Shown one piece after another: positions 17,957 through 24,949 of a stretch of 33,386 nt of DNA. Each line of letters begins with the position of its first letter. Position 1 is the stretch's first letter. Made by a program: the position numbers and the translations under genes. The notes beneath the pieces were generated by a model. That model worked only from the letters and a program-made list of their open reading frames with translations, searched no databases and was not told the origin of the DNA. The DNA comes from Desulfovibrio sp. (GTDB taxonomy: Bacteria; Desulfobacterota; Desulfovibrionia; Desulfovibrionales; Desulfovibrionaceae). Location: assembly GCA_004796465.1 (NCBI GenBank), contig QZKZ01000028.1, positions 1 to 33,386 on the forward strand, written 5' to 3'.

Positions 17957-18089
17957 TTACCCCGCCCCTCGCTCGCTCAAGTACGCGGCGTACTGCTTGT
18001 CCGTGCCCATGATGTGGTTGACGAGCCACTCCTTGAGAAAGGCGAGGACGTTTTCCGGGGTGTTGTCTTCGGCCTCGGGTTCGAACATA
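17957..18089 (-). pseudogene. Orphan 3' end of a hemerythrin gene
   Basis: This stretch matches the last part of the intact hemerythrin gene (18966-19367) at 129 of 132 positions by eye. It encodes about the last 43 residues, from MFEPEAEDN to the stop, including ligands equivalent to H115 and D120 but not the other five metal ligands. The stop here is TAA, while the intact copy has TAG. Upstream of 18089 the sequence no longer matches hemerythrin. It cannot make a functional protein. Confidence 0.85.
17958..18089. repeat. Direct repeat, left copy
   Basis: The left copy of a 132-bp direct repeat; the right copy is at 18967-19098, offset by exactly 1009 bases. I count three mismatches. The two copies flank the toxin-antitoxin module and its promoter. 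Confidence 0.9.
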
Positions 18090-18143
18090 TGCACGGCAAT
18101 TCCCAAACTCAGTCCTTCCAGGAGGCGGCAAGAATACTTGCTG

Positions 18144-18500
18144 CTACGGAGCCCGAAACCGCCTGGGATCCACCTTGAGAACCTTGGCCAGCTTGCGGGC
18201 GGTCTTCTGGCCGATGGGCCGCTTGTTGTTTTCCATTTCGCTCAAGTGCCTGCGGGGAATGCCGGTCAACTCGGCGAGCCGGGCCTGGGTGAGGCCCTCG
18301 CGGTAGCGTGCGCCCGCAAGGAAAACGCCTGGCAATTCCTCGTCGGTGTGGCCCAAGGCTTCTTGCCAGGGGAGGGATGCGCCGGACTCCTGAAAGCCAA
18401 GCGCCCGCATGGCCTCCACCGCTTCCCGAGCCTTGGCCGCCGGTCCGGTGAAGCGCAAGGCCACATCCTTAGTAGGGGGCTTTTTCGTGTGTTCCAACAT
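18144..18500 (-). CDS. XRE-family HTH antitoxin
   Basis: A 118-residue protein. The C-terminal half (about 65-112) is a Cro/CI-type helix-turn-helix: GLTQARLAELTGIPRRHLSEME then NNKRPIGQKTARKLAKVL. The N-terminal half (1-60) is probably the toxin-neutralising part. Its start lies inside the toxin gene, giving a 32-base overlap, and toxin-first order is typical of HigBA-type modules. It should bind the palindrome upstream of the toxin gene and repress the operon together with the toxin. Confidence 0.85.
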   Translation of the reverse strand: MLEHTKKPPTKDVALRFTGPAAKAREAVEAMRALGFQESGASLPWQEALGHTDEELPGVFLAGARYREGLTQARLAELTGIPRRHLSEMENNKRPIGQKTARKLAKVLKVDPRRFRAP

Positions 18501-18747
18501 AGTTCACCTCAACAAGCCGGATATTGCCTGCGGCTTCTTCCCACACAGCCACGTAGGTGGGGCGGCCCTTGCGCAAATGGCAGTGGTGTCTGCGCCCGCC
18601 CAACTTGCCGTAGTTCGGCCAATCCCCTCGCACAGGGCCTGTGTCGGCGATATCTGCCATGAGCAGGGCTAGGGCGTTGCGCACGGCCTTGGGTAGCTTG
18701 CGCAGGCCTTTGTGCGCCCTGGTGGAAACAGAAACGGTCCAGGACAT
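18469..18747 (-). CDS. RelE/HigB-type toxin
   Basis: A 92-residue basic protein of the RelE/ParE superfamily, probably a ribosome-dependent mRNA interferase. Typical features are the start MSWTVSVS, the LRKLPKAVRNAL helix, the Trp/Tyr/Gly-rich turn near WPNYGKLGG, basic residues in GRRHHCHLRKGRP and the C-terminal strand RLVEVNYVGTH. I place the start at ATG 18747, which has AGGG about seven bases upstream and sits just below the promoter; the frame is open further but would run through the promoter. It overlaps the antitoxin gene. Confidence 0.83.
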   Translation of the reverse strand: MSWTVSVSTRAHKGLRKLPKAVRNALALLMADIADTGPVRGDWPNYGKLGGRRHHCHLRKGRPTYVAVWEEAAGNIRLVEVNYVGTHEKAPY

Positions 18748-18757
18748 GATTGCCCTG

Positions 18758-18785
18758 ATTGTACCAATTATTGGTACAGTGTCAA
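18758..18785 (-). promoter_or_regulatory. Sigma-70 promoter of the toxin-antitoxin operon
   Basis: On the minus strand a perfect TTGACA (18785-18780) and TACAAT (18763-18758) are 16 bases apart, ending 10 bases before the toxin start. This is the best promoter in the window. The short leader carries only the toxin ribosome site. Confidence 0.75.
18761..18777. promoter_or_regulatory. Palindromic operator of the toxin-antitoxin operon
   Basis: GTACCAAT, central T, ATTGGTAC: a perfect 17-base palindrome that covers the spacer and the start of the -10 box. It is the expected site for autorepression by the XRE antitoxin. Confidence 0.75.
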
Positions 18786-18965
18786 TGGGAAGTCTCCAGA
18801 ACCTTTGAGCCGGACGGGTATTGGGAAAAAAACCCGGCAACATACCATGATTTGAAATGCAAGGGAGCGGGTCCGTGGCATGTCCATTGGGGAGTTGAGA
18901 AACACGGCCCCCATGACGGCCCCCTCCATGGCGGCTGGCTGTACATTTCGTTGCCCGCCCGGACG

Positions 18966-19367
18966 CTACCCCGCCCCTCGCTCGCTCAAGTACGCGGCGT
19001 ACTGCTTGTCCGTGCCCATGATGTGGTTGACGAGCCACTCCTTGAGAAAAGCAAGGACGTTTTCCGGGGTGTTGTCTTCGGCCTCGGGTTCAAACATAAG
19101 AATCATGAGGTTGGCCACGAACTCGTCGTGTTCGCTTATATGCTCTTCCACGTCGGGAAACGCGTGTTCGGTCAGAAGCGCTTCCTCGGTCTGAAAGTGT
19201 TCCTTGGCGTAATTGGACATTTTGGTGATGATCTCGTGGTACCGCACATCCCCTTGGTTGAGGAGAATCGCGGTTTCCAGCTCGTTCAGCATATTCAGCA
19301 GCTTTTTGTGTTGGGCGTTCAAAGTGGTGTTGTTCACCGACAAGTCTTCCGTCCATGATACAGGCAT
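18966..19367 (-). CDS. Bacteriohemerythrin 1
   Basis: A 133-residue single-domain hemerythrin, which binds O2 (or NO) reversibly at a di-iron centre in the cytoplasm. The likely ligands are all present: H20, H57, E61 (HFQTEE), H76 and H80 (HISEH), H115 and D120 (HIMGTD). GGAGG precedes the ATG. It lies downstream of a hairpin terminator and has a 197-base upstream gap, so it probably has its own promoter. Its 3' 132 bases are repeated at 17958-18089. It is a diverged paralog of the hemerythrin at 20188-20589. Roles known for the family include oxygen storage, sensing and detoxification. Confidence 0.92.
   Translation of the reverse strand: MPVSWTEDLSVNNTTLNAQHKKLLNMLNELETAILLNQGDVRYHEIITKMSNYAKEHFQTEEALLTEHAFPDVEEHISEHDEFVANLMILMFEPEAEDNTPENVLAFLKEWLVNHIMGTDKQYAAYLSERGAG
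18967..19098. repeat. Direct repeat, right copy, within hemerythrin 1
   Basis: The right copy of the 132-bp repeat, forming the 3' end of the intact hemerythrin gene. It shares the same stretch from TACCCCG at the stop-codon end to ACATA with the left copy. Confidence 0.9.
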
Positions 19368-19503
19368 GCTTCCTCCAGCTTACTGATAAATACAGGGTCG
19401 ATCAGTCCGTAGGCCTTCCTGGCCGGGACTTGGCCCGGGACACGGGTAATCGACCGCGCATTCGGGGTCAAGGAGAAAGATTTCTTGCCGACCCTGGCAT
19501 ATG

Positions 19504-19547
19504 AATACAAACGCCCCGCCACTCCCACCAAAGGAAGCAGCGGGGCG
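19504..19547 (-). terminator. Hairpin terminator after the sensory operon
   Basis: On the minus strand CGCCCCGC and GCGGGGCG form an 8-bp stem around a 20-base loop, followed by TTTGTATT. It lies about 18 bases after the stop of the secreted-protein gene and marks the likely end of the seven-gene operon that starts at 30799. Confidence 0.6.
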
Positions 19548-19564
19548 GATCGCGGCAAACCAGG

Positions 19565-20137
19565 TCAGTGGTAGTCGTTGCAGGTCTCGAATTGGTATTC
19601 CGTGCCCTGGAATTCAATGGTGTAGGTGTCGAAGATTTTGTTGCCCCTCAGCTCGTTGTATTCCTGCTCGTGCTCGTAGGTGTAGGCCCCCTGGAACACG
19701 GAAACCTCGCCCGCGGGCAGGGTGTTCGAGAGCAGGTCCTTGAGCAGCACCGTGTCGTCGCTGTACTCAACGGTCTCTTCCGAGTATTCGCCGCATTCGT
19801 AAAATTCCCCCGCATCGTTGAGGCAGTAGATCTTGGCTGGGGCGGCCAGTTTGTGGTGCGCCCGGATAAAACGCAGGTCGTGGCCGGAGAGGTTCTCAAT
19901 GGTGGTCTTGTAGAAATTGGAGGCGTAGTAGGCCTGCCAGTCCCAAGCAGTCCACGGCTCATAGGGCTCCATGCCCACGAATAGGGTCTGGAAGGTGAGG
20001 ATGGGGGTGCCGTCGGCGTCGTGGACGGTAACCAGCGCTTCGCAATCCATGTCCACGGCCATGTCTTGGGCCGAGGTCATGAGAGGAACAGCAAGGGCAA
20101 CGACAAGTAGCAGGGCGGCGAAGAGTGCGTTTTTCAT
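19565..20137 (-). CDS. Secreted protein of unknown function with four cysteines
   Basis: A 190-residue protein I do not recognise. Residues 1-24 form a clean signal peptide with a likely cut after TSAQ. The mature part is acidic and rich in Tyr and Glu, and it has four cysteines (near 32, 104, 113 and 186), enough for two disulfides. Its sequence suggests beta structure, and the segment TTIENLSGHDLRFIRAHHK resembles surface-exposed beta-domain folds, but this is weak. AGGAG lies seven bases before the ATG. It is the last gene of the sensory operon, 50 bases after hemerythrin 2, so it may be a periplasmic partner or effector of the system. Confidence 0.75.
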   Translation of the reverse strand: MKNALFAALLLVVALAVPLMTSAQDMAVDMDCEALVTVHDADGTPILTFQTLFVGMEPYEPWTAWDWQAYYASNFYKTTIENLSGHDLRFIRAHHKLAAPAKIYCLNDAGEFYECGEYSEETVEYSDDTVLLKDLLSNTLPAGEVSVFQGAYTYEHEQEYNELRGNKIFDTYTIEFQGTEYQFETCNDYH

Positions 20138-20187
20138 GGGTGAACTCCTGGGTGTTGGGGGGTGGCGGCTCTTGGCCGAGATGCTGC

Positions 20188-20589
20188 CTAAAACACCCCT
20201 CGTTCATTGAGAAAAGGACCGTACAGTTTGTCCGTGCCCGAGATGTGGTTCACGAGCCAATCCTTGAGAAAGGCAAGCACGCTTTCCGGGCTGCTGTGTT
20301 CGCTGTCCGGCTCGAACACGAGGTCCATGACCTTGACCGCGAAATCCTCGTGCTCGCGGACGTGATCGTCCAGACCCGGAAAGGAGTGCTTGGCCATGAG
20401 CTTTTCCTCGGTTTGGAAATGGACCTTGGCATAGTCCGACATCTTGGAGACGATTTCCTGGAGCTGCTCTTCCCCCTTGCCCAGACCGATGGCCTCTTCC
20501 AGTTCTCCGAGCATCGCCACCAGCTGTTTGTGCTCAGTGTCGATTCGGACGATGTTTACCGACAGGTCTTGTGTCCAGGATATGGGCAT
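20188..20589 (-). CDS. Bacteriohemerythrin 2
   Basis: A 133-residue single-domain hemerythrin with all seven likely di-iron ligands: H20, H57, E61, H76, H80, H115, D120. It is the same length as hemerythrin 1 and starts with the same MP.SWT.DLSVN pattern, so the two come from a gene duplication, now clearly diverged. GGAGG precedes the ATG. It lies 11 bases after the PocR-HisKA gene, inside the sensory operon. This suggests an oxygen- or NO-linked role for the pathway, either buffering the ligand or sensing it. Confidence 0.92.
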   Translation of the reverse strand: MPISWTQDLSVNIVRIDTEHKQLVAMLGELEEAIGLGKGEEQLQEIVSKMSDYAKVHFQTEEKLMAKHSFPGLDDHVREHEDFAVKVMDLVFEPDSEHSSPESVLAFLKDWLVNHISGTDKLYGPFLNERGVF

Positions 20590-20600
20590 GATTCCTCCGG

Positions 20601-21509
20601 TTAGTTTTGCGAGGCCTTGTCAAGGTCGATGATTTGCAAGTCGTCGGAGTACTCCGCCACTTCATAGGTCGTGATGTTCTGCACCTTGTTGATCAGCCTG
20701 GAAAGGGCGGTGACGTTGTCGCGCATGGACTGCAGGGCCTCGCCCACTTCCTTGTCGTTGTCCCCGAGCTGACCTTGCAGGAAATCCACGTCAAAGCTGA
20801 GGGTTTGCAGGGGCTGGCTGAATTCGTGGGCCGCGGCGCCGGCCATTTCGAGCACGCCTTGCAGCTTGCCCGCGCGGATCTTTTCCGCTTCGGCCTTTTT
20901 GCGCTCCTCCATCTCATGTTCGAGGCGCAGGGTTCGTTCCCGCACTTTGGCCTCGAGATGCAGGTTCAATTCGCTCAACTCTTTCTGGTTGAGTCCCATC
21001 TCCCCAAGCAGCGAGGCCAGGGCGGTCAAGAAATTCATGCCCAACTCCAGCCTCTCCCTGGACAGCACCGGCACGCGGTCCACGGCCTGGAGATATTCGG
21101 TTTCATCAAAGCCGAAAGTCGCGGCCTGCTTTCGGAAGAACTCCCTGTCCGGAGGGTCCAGGAAAAACTGGCCCGCAAACAAGTTGGCCACGTGCCGTTC
21201 GCCGATGATGATGGGCGCGGCCATGTCCACAAGCCCGTTCAGGCATTTGTAGCTGGCGTACCCTGTTTTTCCGTTGAGTTGCTTGGCCAACTCCGTGTCG
21301 CTTTGCACGCAACGTTCAAGGGTTTGGGGGTGCTTGCGGTGGAACTCCGTGCATATGCGCTGCCAGCCCACCTTGACCAAGACATTGCCCTCCACATCGG
21401 TGATGGATGGGGGTATGCCGGTCAGGCGGTAGAAACTTTCGGCCAGGCCCTGGATCTTGTCCAGGTCCACCAGGTCGCCAAAGGAGTACTCCATGGTTCG
21501 GGGCTGCAA
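20601..21509 (-). CDS. PocR-domain protein with HisKA domain but no kinase ATPase
   Basis: A 302-residue cytoplasmic protein. Residues about 12-170 match the PocR ligand-binding domain (PAS-like fold, known for small hydrocarbon or propanediol-type ligands), with cysteines at 53, 67 and 89. A coiled coil (175-215) leads into a HisKA-like helix pair with a candidate phosphoacceptor H228 in AAHEFSQPLQ. The protein ends about 75 residues later with no N, G1 or G2 box, so it cannot bind ATP as a normal kinase. I chose TTG 21509 as start because AAGGAG lies five to six bases upstream; the in-frame ATG at 21494 is too far from it. It may be phosphorylated by, or pair with, the large kinase of this operon. 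Confidence 0.82.
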   Translation of the reverse strand: MQPRTMEYSFGDLVDLDKIQGLAESFYRLTGIPPSITDVEGNVLVKVGWQRICTEFHRKHPQTLERCVQSDTELAKQLNGKTGYASYKCLNGLVDMAAPIIIGERHVANLFAGQFFLDPPDREFFRKQAATFGFDETEYLQAVDRVPVLSRERLELGMNFLTALASLLGEMGLNQKELSELNLHLEAKVRERTLRLEHEMEERKKAEAEKIRAGKLQGVLEMAGAAAHEFSQPLQTLSFDVDFLQGQLGDNDKEVGEALQSMRDNVTALSRLINKVQNITTYEVAEYSDDLQIIDLDKASQN

Positions 21510-21539
21510 GCGTTTCTCCTTGGTTAGGGTAACTGCCCG

Positions 21540-22547
21540 CTATGTCCAGTTTTCCGCGAACCCCTCGTTCCGGAACATGTTCAGGCAGGCCTGCACCACG
21601 TCCCTGTCATAGAGCGTGCCCGCATTGTGCTCCACTTCATCCAGGGCGGCGTCAAGGCCCTTGCCCGGCCTATAAGGGCGGTCAAAGGCCATGGCCTCCA
21701 CCACGTCGGCCACGGCAATGATCTTGGCTTCGTCCAACAACTGGTCGCCGCGAAGGCCTTGGGGATAGCCGCTGCCGTCCAAACGTTCATGGTGCTGCAG
21801 CACGATCTCGCTGAGGGGCCAGGGAAACTCCACGGGAGACAGGATGTCCGAACCGACCTGGGAGTGGTTTTTGATGATGGAAAATTCAGCGCTGCTGAGT
21901 TTGCCCGGCTTGTTGAGGAACTCGGCCGGAACGTAGAGTTTGCCGATATCGTGCACCATGGCGGCCATGCGCAAGCCTTGGGTGCGGTCCCTGTCCATTC
22001 CCAGCCGCTGGGCCAGGACCGCGCTGAGATCGGCCACCCGGCGCTGGTGCCCGGCTGTATACGGGTCGCGCGCTTCCACCAGGGCGGAAAAGCCGAAGAT
22101 GATGCCTTCCATGGCCTTGCCGATCTTGCGCAGGTATTCCAGTTCCGAATGGGCGCGGAGCATGCGGTGCTGGTCCAGGCTCGCGTCCACGGCCCTTTTG
22201 ATGTCTTCTTCCTGGCAAGGTTTGGTGAGTATCCTGAAGACATAGCCATTGTTGACCGCGGCAATGGCGTTTTCCAGGTTGGCGTAACCCGTGAACAGGA
22301 TGCGCACCGAGTTGGGGGAGATATCCTTGGCCTTGGCCAAGAAAGTGATGCCGTCCATGTTCGGCATCTTCAGGTCCGAGACGATCACGGCAAAGGGCTC
22401 TTGCTGACCGATGAGCTCCAGGGCCTGTTCACCACTGTCCGCGGTGGTGATGGAATAATTGCTGCCCAGCAAGCGGCGGATGGACGCCAAAAAGTTGGGG
22501 TTGTCGTCCACGAACAGGATCCGGCGGTTGTTTTTGGAGTGCGGCAC
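21540..22547 (-). CDS. Response regulator with intact HD-GYP c-di-GMP phosphodiesterase domain
   Basis: A 335-residue RpfG-type protein. The receiver has D14-D15, phosphoacceptor D58 (VSDLKMP) and the Lys in LTKPC. The HD-GYP domain is complete: HDIGK (199-203), the KPGKL segment, NHSQVGSDIL and HHERLDGSGYP (252-262). It should break down the second messenger c-di-GMP when the receiver is phosphorylated. The GTG at 22547 has GAAAGGGG just upstream and clears the stop of the preceding gene; the TTG at 22571 would overlap it. It lies 30 bases before the PocR-HisKA gene. Confidence 0.88.
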   Translation of the reverse strand: MPHSKNNRRILFVDDNPNFLASIRRLLGSNYSITTADSGEQALELIGQQEPFAVIVSDLKMPNMDGITFLAKAKDISPNSVRILFTGYANLENAIAAVNNGYVFRILTKPCQEEDIKRAVDASLDQHRMLRAHSELEYLRKIGKAMEGIIFGFSALVEARDPYTAGHQRRVADLSAVLAQRLGMDRDRTQGLRMAAMVHDIGKLYVPAEFLNKPGKLSSAEFSIIKNHSQVGSDILSPVEFPWPLSEIVLQHHERLDGSGYPQGLRGDQLLDEAKIIAVADVVEAMAFDRPYRPGKGLDAALDEVEHNAGTLYDRDVVQACLNMFRNEGFAENWT

Positions 22548-22558
22548 GGGAGCCCCTT

Positions 22559-23722
22559 TCACAGTTTGCAATACGTGGTTTCGAGAACCTTGAAAGGTTG
22601 GTTCACGTTGTATTCTTGCGAGAAGCGCAGGAGATAGGCAATGGCCATTTCGCTCACCTCTTGGCCCTCGGCGAGGAGTTTGATCACCTCTTCCCCCTTC
22701 ATGGCGAAGATGTCCTCGGCCACGACCATGCCCGGCTCCAGGCCGTGCAGGTAAATCTTACGCTCGTTGAACGCCGGGCTTTCCCCCAGGGTGCTGAAGA
22801 GGTGGCCCAGCACGTCGGGATCATAGAGGTTGTCCTTGCCGGCCAAGGCGTTCAGGGCCTCACCTTGGGTCAGGCCCCAGGAGGTCAGCCGGTCGCAATC
22901 CAAGCAAACCTTGAGGATACGTGCGCCCAAGGGGATGTCATCCTTCTGCACATTGTCTTCAGGCACGCCGGTCCCGTTATAGCACTTTTCCTGGTAGGCG
23001 ATGATGCGGGCCACCTCCTCCAGGCGGGGGATCTTCTCGATGAACGACGCGGCAAGGGAAGGGTGCTCGTTGAACAACCGTTGTTCCCTGGGACCAAGGG
23101 TCTGCCCGGCAAGGTCCTTTTCCACGATGCTCTCGGGCAGGGTCACGAAGCCGATCATGGACAGCCTGGTGCCGGTGACCGCCTCCCAAAGATAGGGCGG
23201 GTCCATCTCCCGGCAGATATGGCGGACATAGGGGGTGATGCGGGATATGCGGCCGTAGACCGTGGGTTTGACCAGGGAGATGAGGTCGCCGAGCACGCCC
23301 ACGCTTTTTTGGATGGTCTTTTCCATGAGTTCCCGCCGGGCCGCGGCGATCTCATAGTACTGAATGCCGTCGACCAAGGCCTTGGCCATGGTCTTGGGCG
23401 GGCAAGGCTTTTGCAGCATCCTGAAGATATTGCCTTCGTTCACCGCTTCCAGGGCCACGTTGATCTCGGCATAGCCCGTGAGCAGGATGCGCACCGTGTC
23501 CGGAACACGTTTGTTCACTTCGGACAGGAACTCCACCCCGTTCATCCCCGGCATTTTATAATCGGAGATGATGATGCTGAAAGGCGCATCCTCTTTGATC
23601 AATTCCAGGGCGGAGTCTCCGTTTTCAGCAGTGGTCACGTCGAACCGCGCGGACAGGATTCTTTTGAAGGAAGAAAGCAGCCGGGTGTCGTCGTCAACTA
23701 TCAGGATTTTGTGTTTCAACAT
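22559..23722 (-). CDS. Response regulator with degenerate HD-GYP-like domain
   Basis: A 387-residue protein. The receiver is intact: D10-D11, phosphoacceptor D54 (ISDYKMP), Thr in LLTGYA and Lys in LQKPC. The C-terminal region aligns with HD-GYP, but the metal-binding residues are gone: LSMIGFVTLPESI (187-199) stands where HDIGK-IPDSI is expected, and AYQEKCYNGTGVP (242-254) where HHERxDGSGYP is expected. It probably lacks phosphodiesterase activity and may bind c-di-GMP or another protein. A C-terminal extension of about 90 residues follows the domain. AAGGAG precedes ATG 23722. Confidence 0.82.
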   Translation of the reverse strand: MLKHKILIVDDDTRLLSSFKRILSARFDVTTAENGDSALELIKEDAPFSIIISDYKMPGMNGVEFLSEVNKRVPDTVRILLTGYAEINVALEAVNEGNIFRMLQKPCPPKTMAKALVDGIQYYEIAAARRELMEKTIQKSVGVLGDLISLVKPTVYGRISRITPYVRHICREMDPPYLWEAVTGTRLSMIGFVTLPESIVEKDLAGQTLGPREQRLFNEHPSLAASFIEKIPRLEEVARIIAYQEKCYNGTGVPEDNVQKDDIPLGARILKVCLDCDRLTSWGLTQGEALNALAGKDNLYDPDVLGHLFSTLGESPAFNERKIYLHGLEPGMVVAEDIFAMKGEEVIKLLAEGQEVSEMAIAYLLRFSQEYNVNQPFKVLETTYCKL

Positions 23723-23734
23723 GAACCGTGCTCC

Positions 23735-24925
23735 TTACTGGCAGTGCTCCAAGACGTCTTTCCAATCCGGAAGGATGTTCTCAAGGGGAGAGGAGGCAAG
23801 TTTGTTTGCATACATTTCTTGCAAGGCATAGTGGGAATGGATGATGGTGTGCACATGGTCCAGGAGGTTGCCGAGGTGTATCTCAAACAGCGGGGCCGAG
23901 TCCTCGGGGATGGGCTGCAGGGAGTGGTGCAGGAACATGGCTTGGGTGACATTCGCGGGGATGCCCCACAGGCCCATCAAGTAGGCTCCCACATTGGCGT
24001 GGGATGTTCCGAACTCGCGTTCCTCCACCTCGTGCACGGTGTGTTTTCCCTCACCGACCACGGCGAGCACCCCGTTGTATTGCTCGGGAAAATGCGTGGC
24101 CAGCACGAGTTTGCCTATATCGTGTAAAAGCCCGGCCAGGAAAGCGTGGTCAGCCTCCTCCGCAGAGCGGCCCCGGGCAAGGGCCAGCCGTTTGCCCAGG
24201 CAGGCCACCCGTTGGCTGTGGTCCCACAGCATGGGGATGGAAAAGCCCGGCACCTTGGCCGGATCGTACACAGTAAAAGCCTGCACCGTCAGGACCAGGG
24301 ACCTGATCATGTTCAGCCCGAGCAGCATGACGGCTTGCTTGGGCTCGCTGACCTTGTTGCCGCCGTAATAGGGTGAGTTGACCAGGGCGATGAGCTTGGA
24401 ACTCAGGGCCACGTCTTGGGCAATGAGCGAGGCCACTGCGTCGATGGACGGTTCTTCCGAGTAGAGCTCCTGGGTGATGCGGTTGAAGGTCTCGGGTATG
24501 GCGGGCAAGGACTCGATGGTGGTGACGAGGTCCTTGAGCCCGTTGCCGAGTCCGTCGCCGTCTACCTTGGCGAGGTCCTCGATCAGGCCGACCAGCGTCT
24601 GGTAATCGCAGGGCTTCATGAGGAACTGGTGGGCCGAGAATACGGTCTGGCTCTGGAATTCACGGCTGGGCTGGCCGGTCAGCATGACGCGTTTCAAGCC
24701 GGGATGGGCGTGCTGCACTTTTTTGAGCAGTTGGTTGCCGTCCATGCCGGGCATGAGCAAGTCCGTGACAATGATGTGGCAGGGATTCTCCTTGAGAAAA
24801 GCGAGCGCTTCCTCGCCGCTGGTCACAAAGGTCATGTCCCATTCCTGGCGTTTGGGCGCCAGCATGCGCCGCAGGCCGCTCAGGACGAGCTTTTCGTCGT
24901 CAACGAACAGGATGCAGGTTTTCAC
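23735..24925 (-). CDS. Response regulator with HDOD output domain
   Basis: A 396-residue protein. The receiver has the acidic pair D9-D10, phosphoacceptor D55 (VTDLLMP) and a Lys in LMKPC. The HDOD domain (about 130-330) starts at IESLPAIPETFNRI, continues with ALSSKLIALVNSPYYGG and QAVMLLGLNMIRSLVL, and keeps an HDIGK motif at 268-272. HDOD domains are HD-related but usually bind or scaffold instead of hydrolysing nucleotides. The start is GTG 24925. It lies 24 bases after the large kinase gene and 12 bases before the degenerate HD-GYP gene, so it is part of the same operon. Confidence 0.87.
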   Translation of the reverse strand: MKTCILFVDDEKLVLSGLRRMLAPKRQEWDMTFVTSGEEALAFLKENPCHIIVTDLLMPGMDGNQLLKKVQHAHPGLKRVMLTGQPSREFQSQTVFSAHQFLMKPCDYQTLVGLIEDLAKVDGDGLGNGLKDLVTTIESLPAIPETFNRITQELYSEEPSIDAVASLIAQDVALSSKLIALVNSPYYGGNKVSEPKQAVMLLGLNMIRSLVLTVQAFTVYDPAKVPGFSIPMLWDHSQRVACLGKRLALARGRSAEEADHAFLAGLLHDIGKLVLATHFPEQYNGVLAVVGEGKHTVHEVEEREFGTSHANVGAYLMGLWGIPANVTQAMFLHHSLQPIPEDSAPLFEIHLGNLLDHVHTIIHSHYALQEMYANKLASSPLENILPDWKDVLEHCQ

Positions 24926-24949
24926 TCGGTCCGCCTCGTTTTGCCTCGG

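Noticed and set aside
18748-19038. N-terminal extension of the toxin frame up to 19038
   Set aside because: The extra sequence would run through the promoter and operator and into the hemerythrin gene; ATG 18747 has its own ribosome site and matches the toxin family's start.
22598-24127. 509-residue open frame on the plus strand
   Set aside because: It is antisense to two response-regulator genes with intact motifs and has no recognisable domain.
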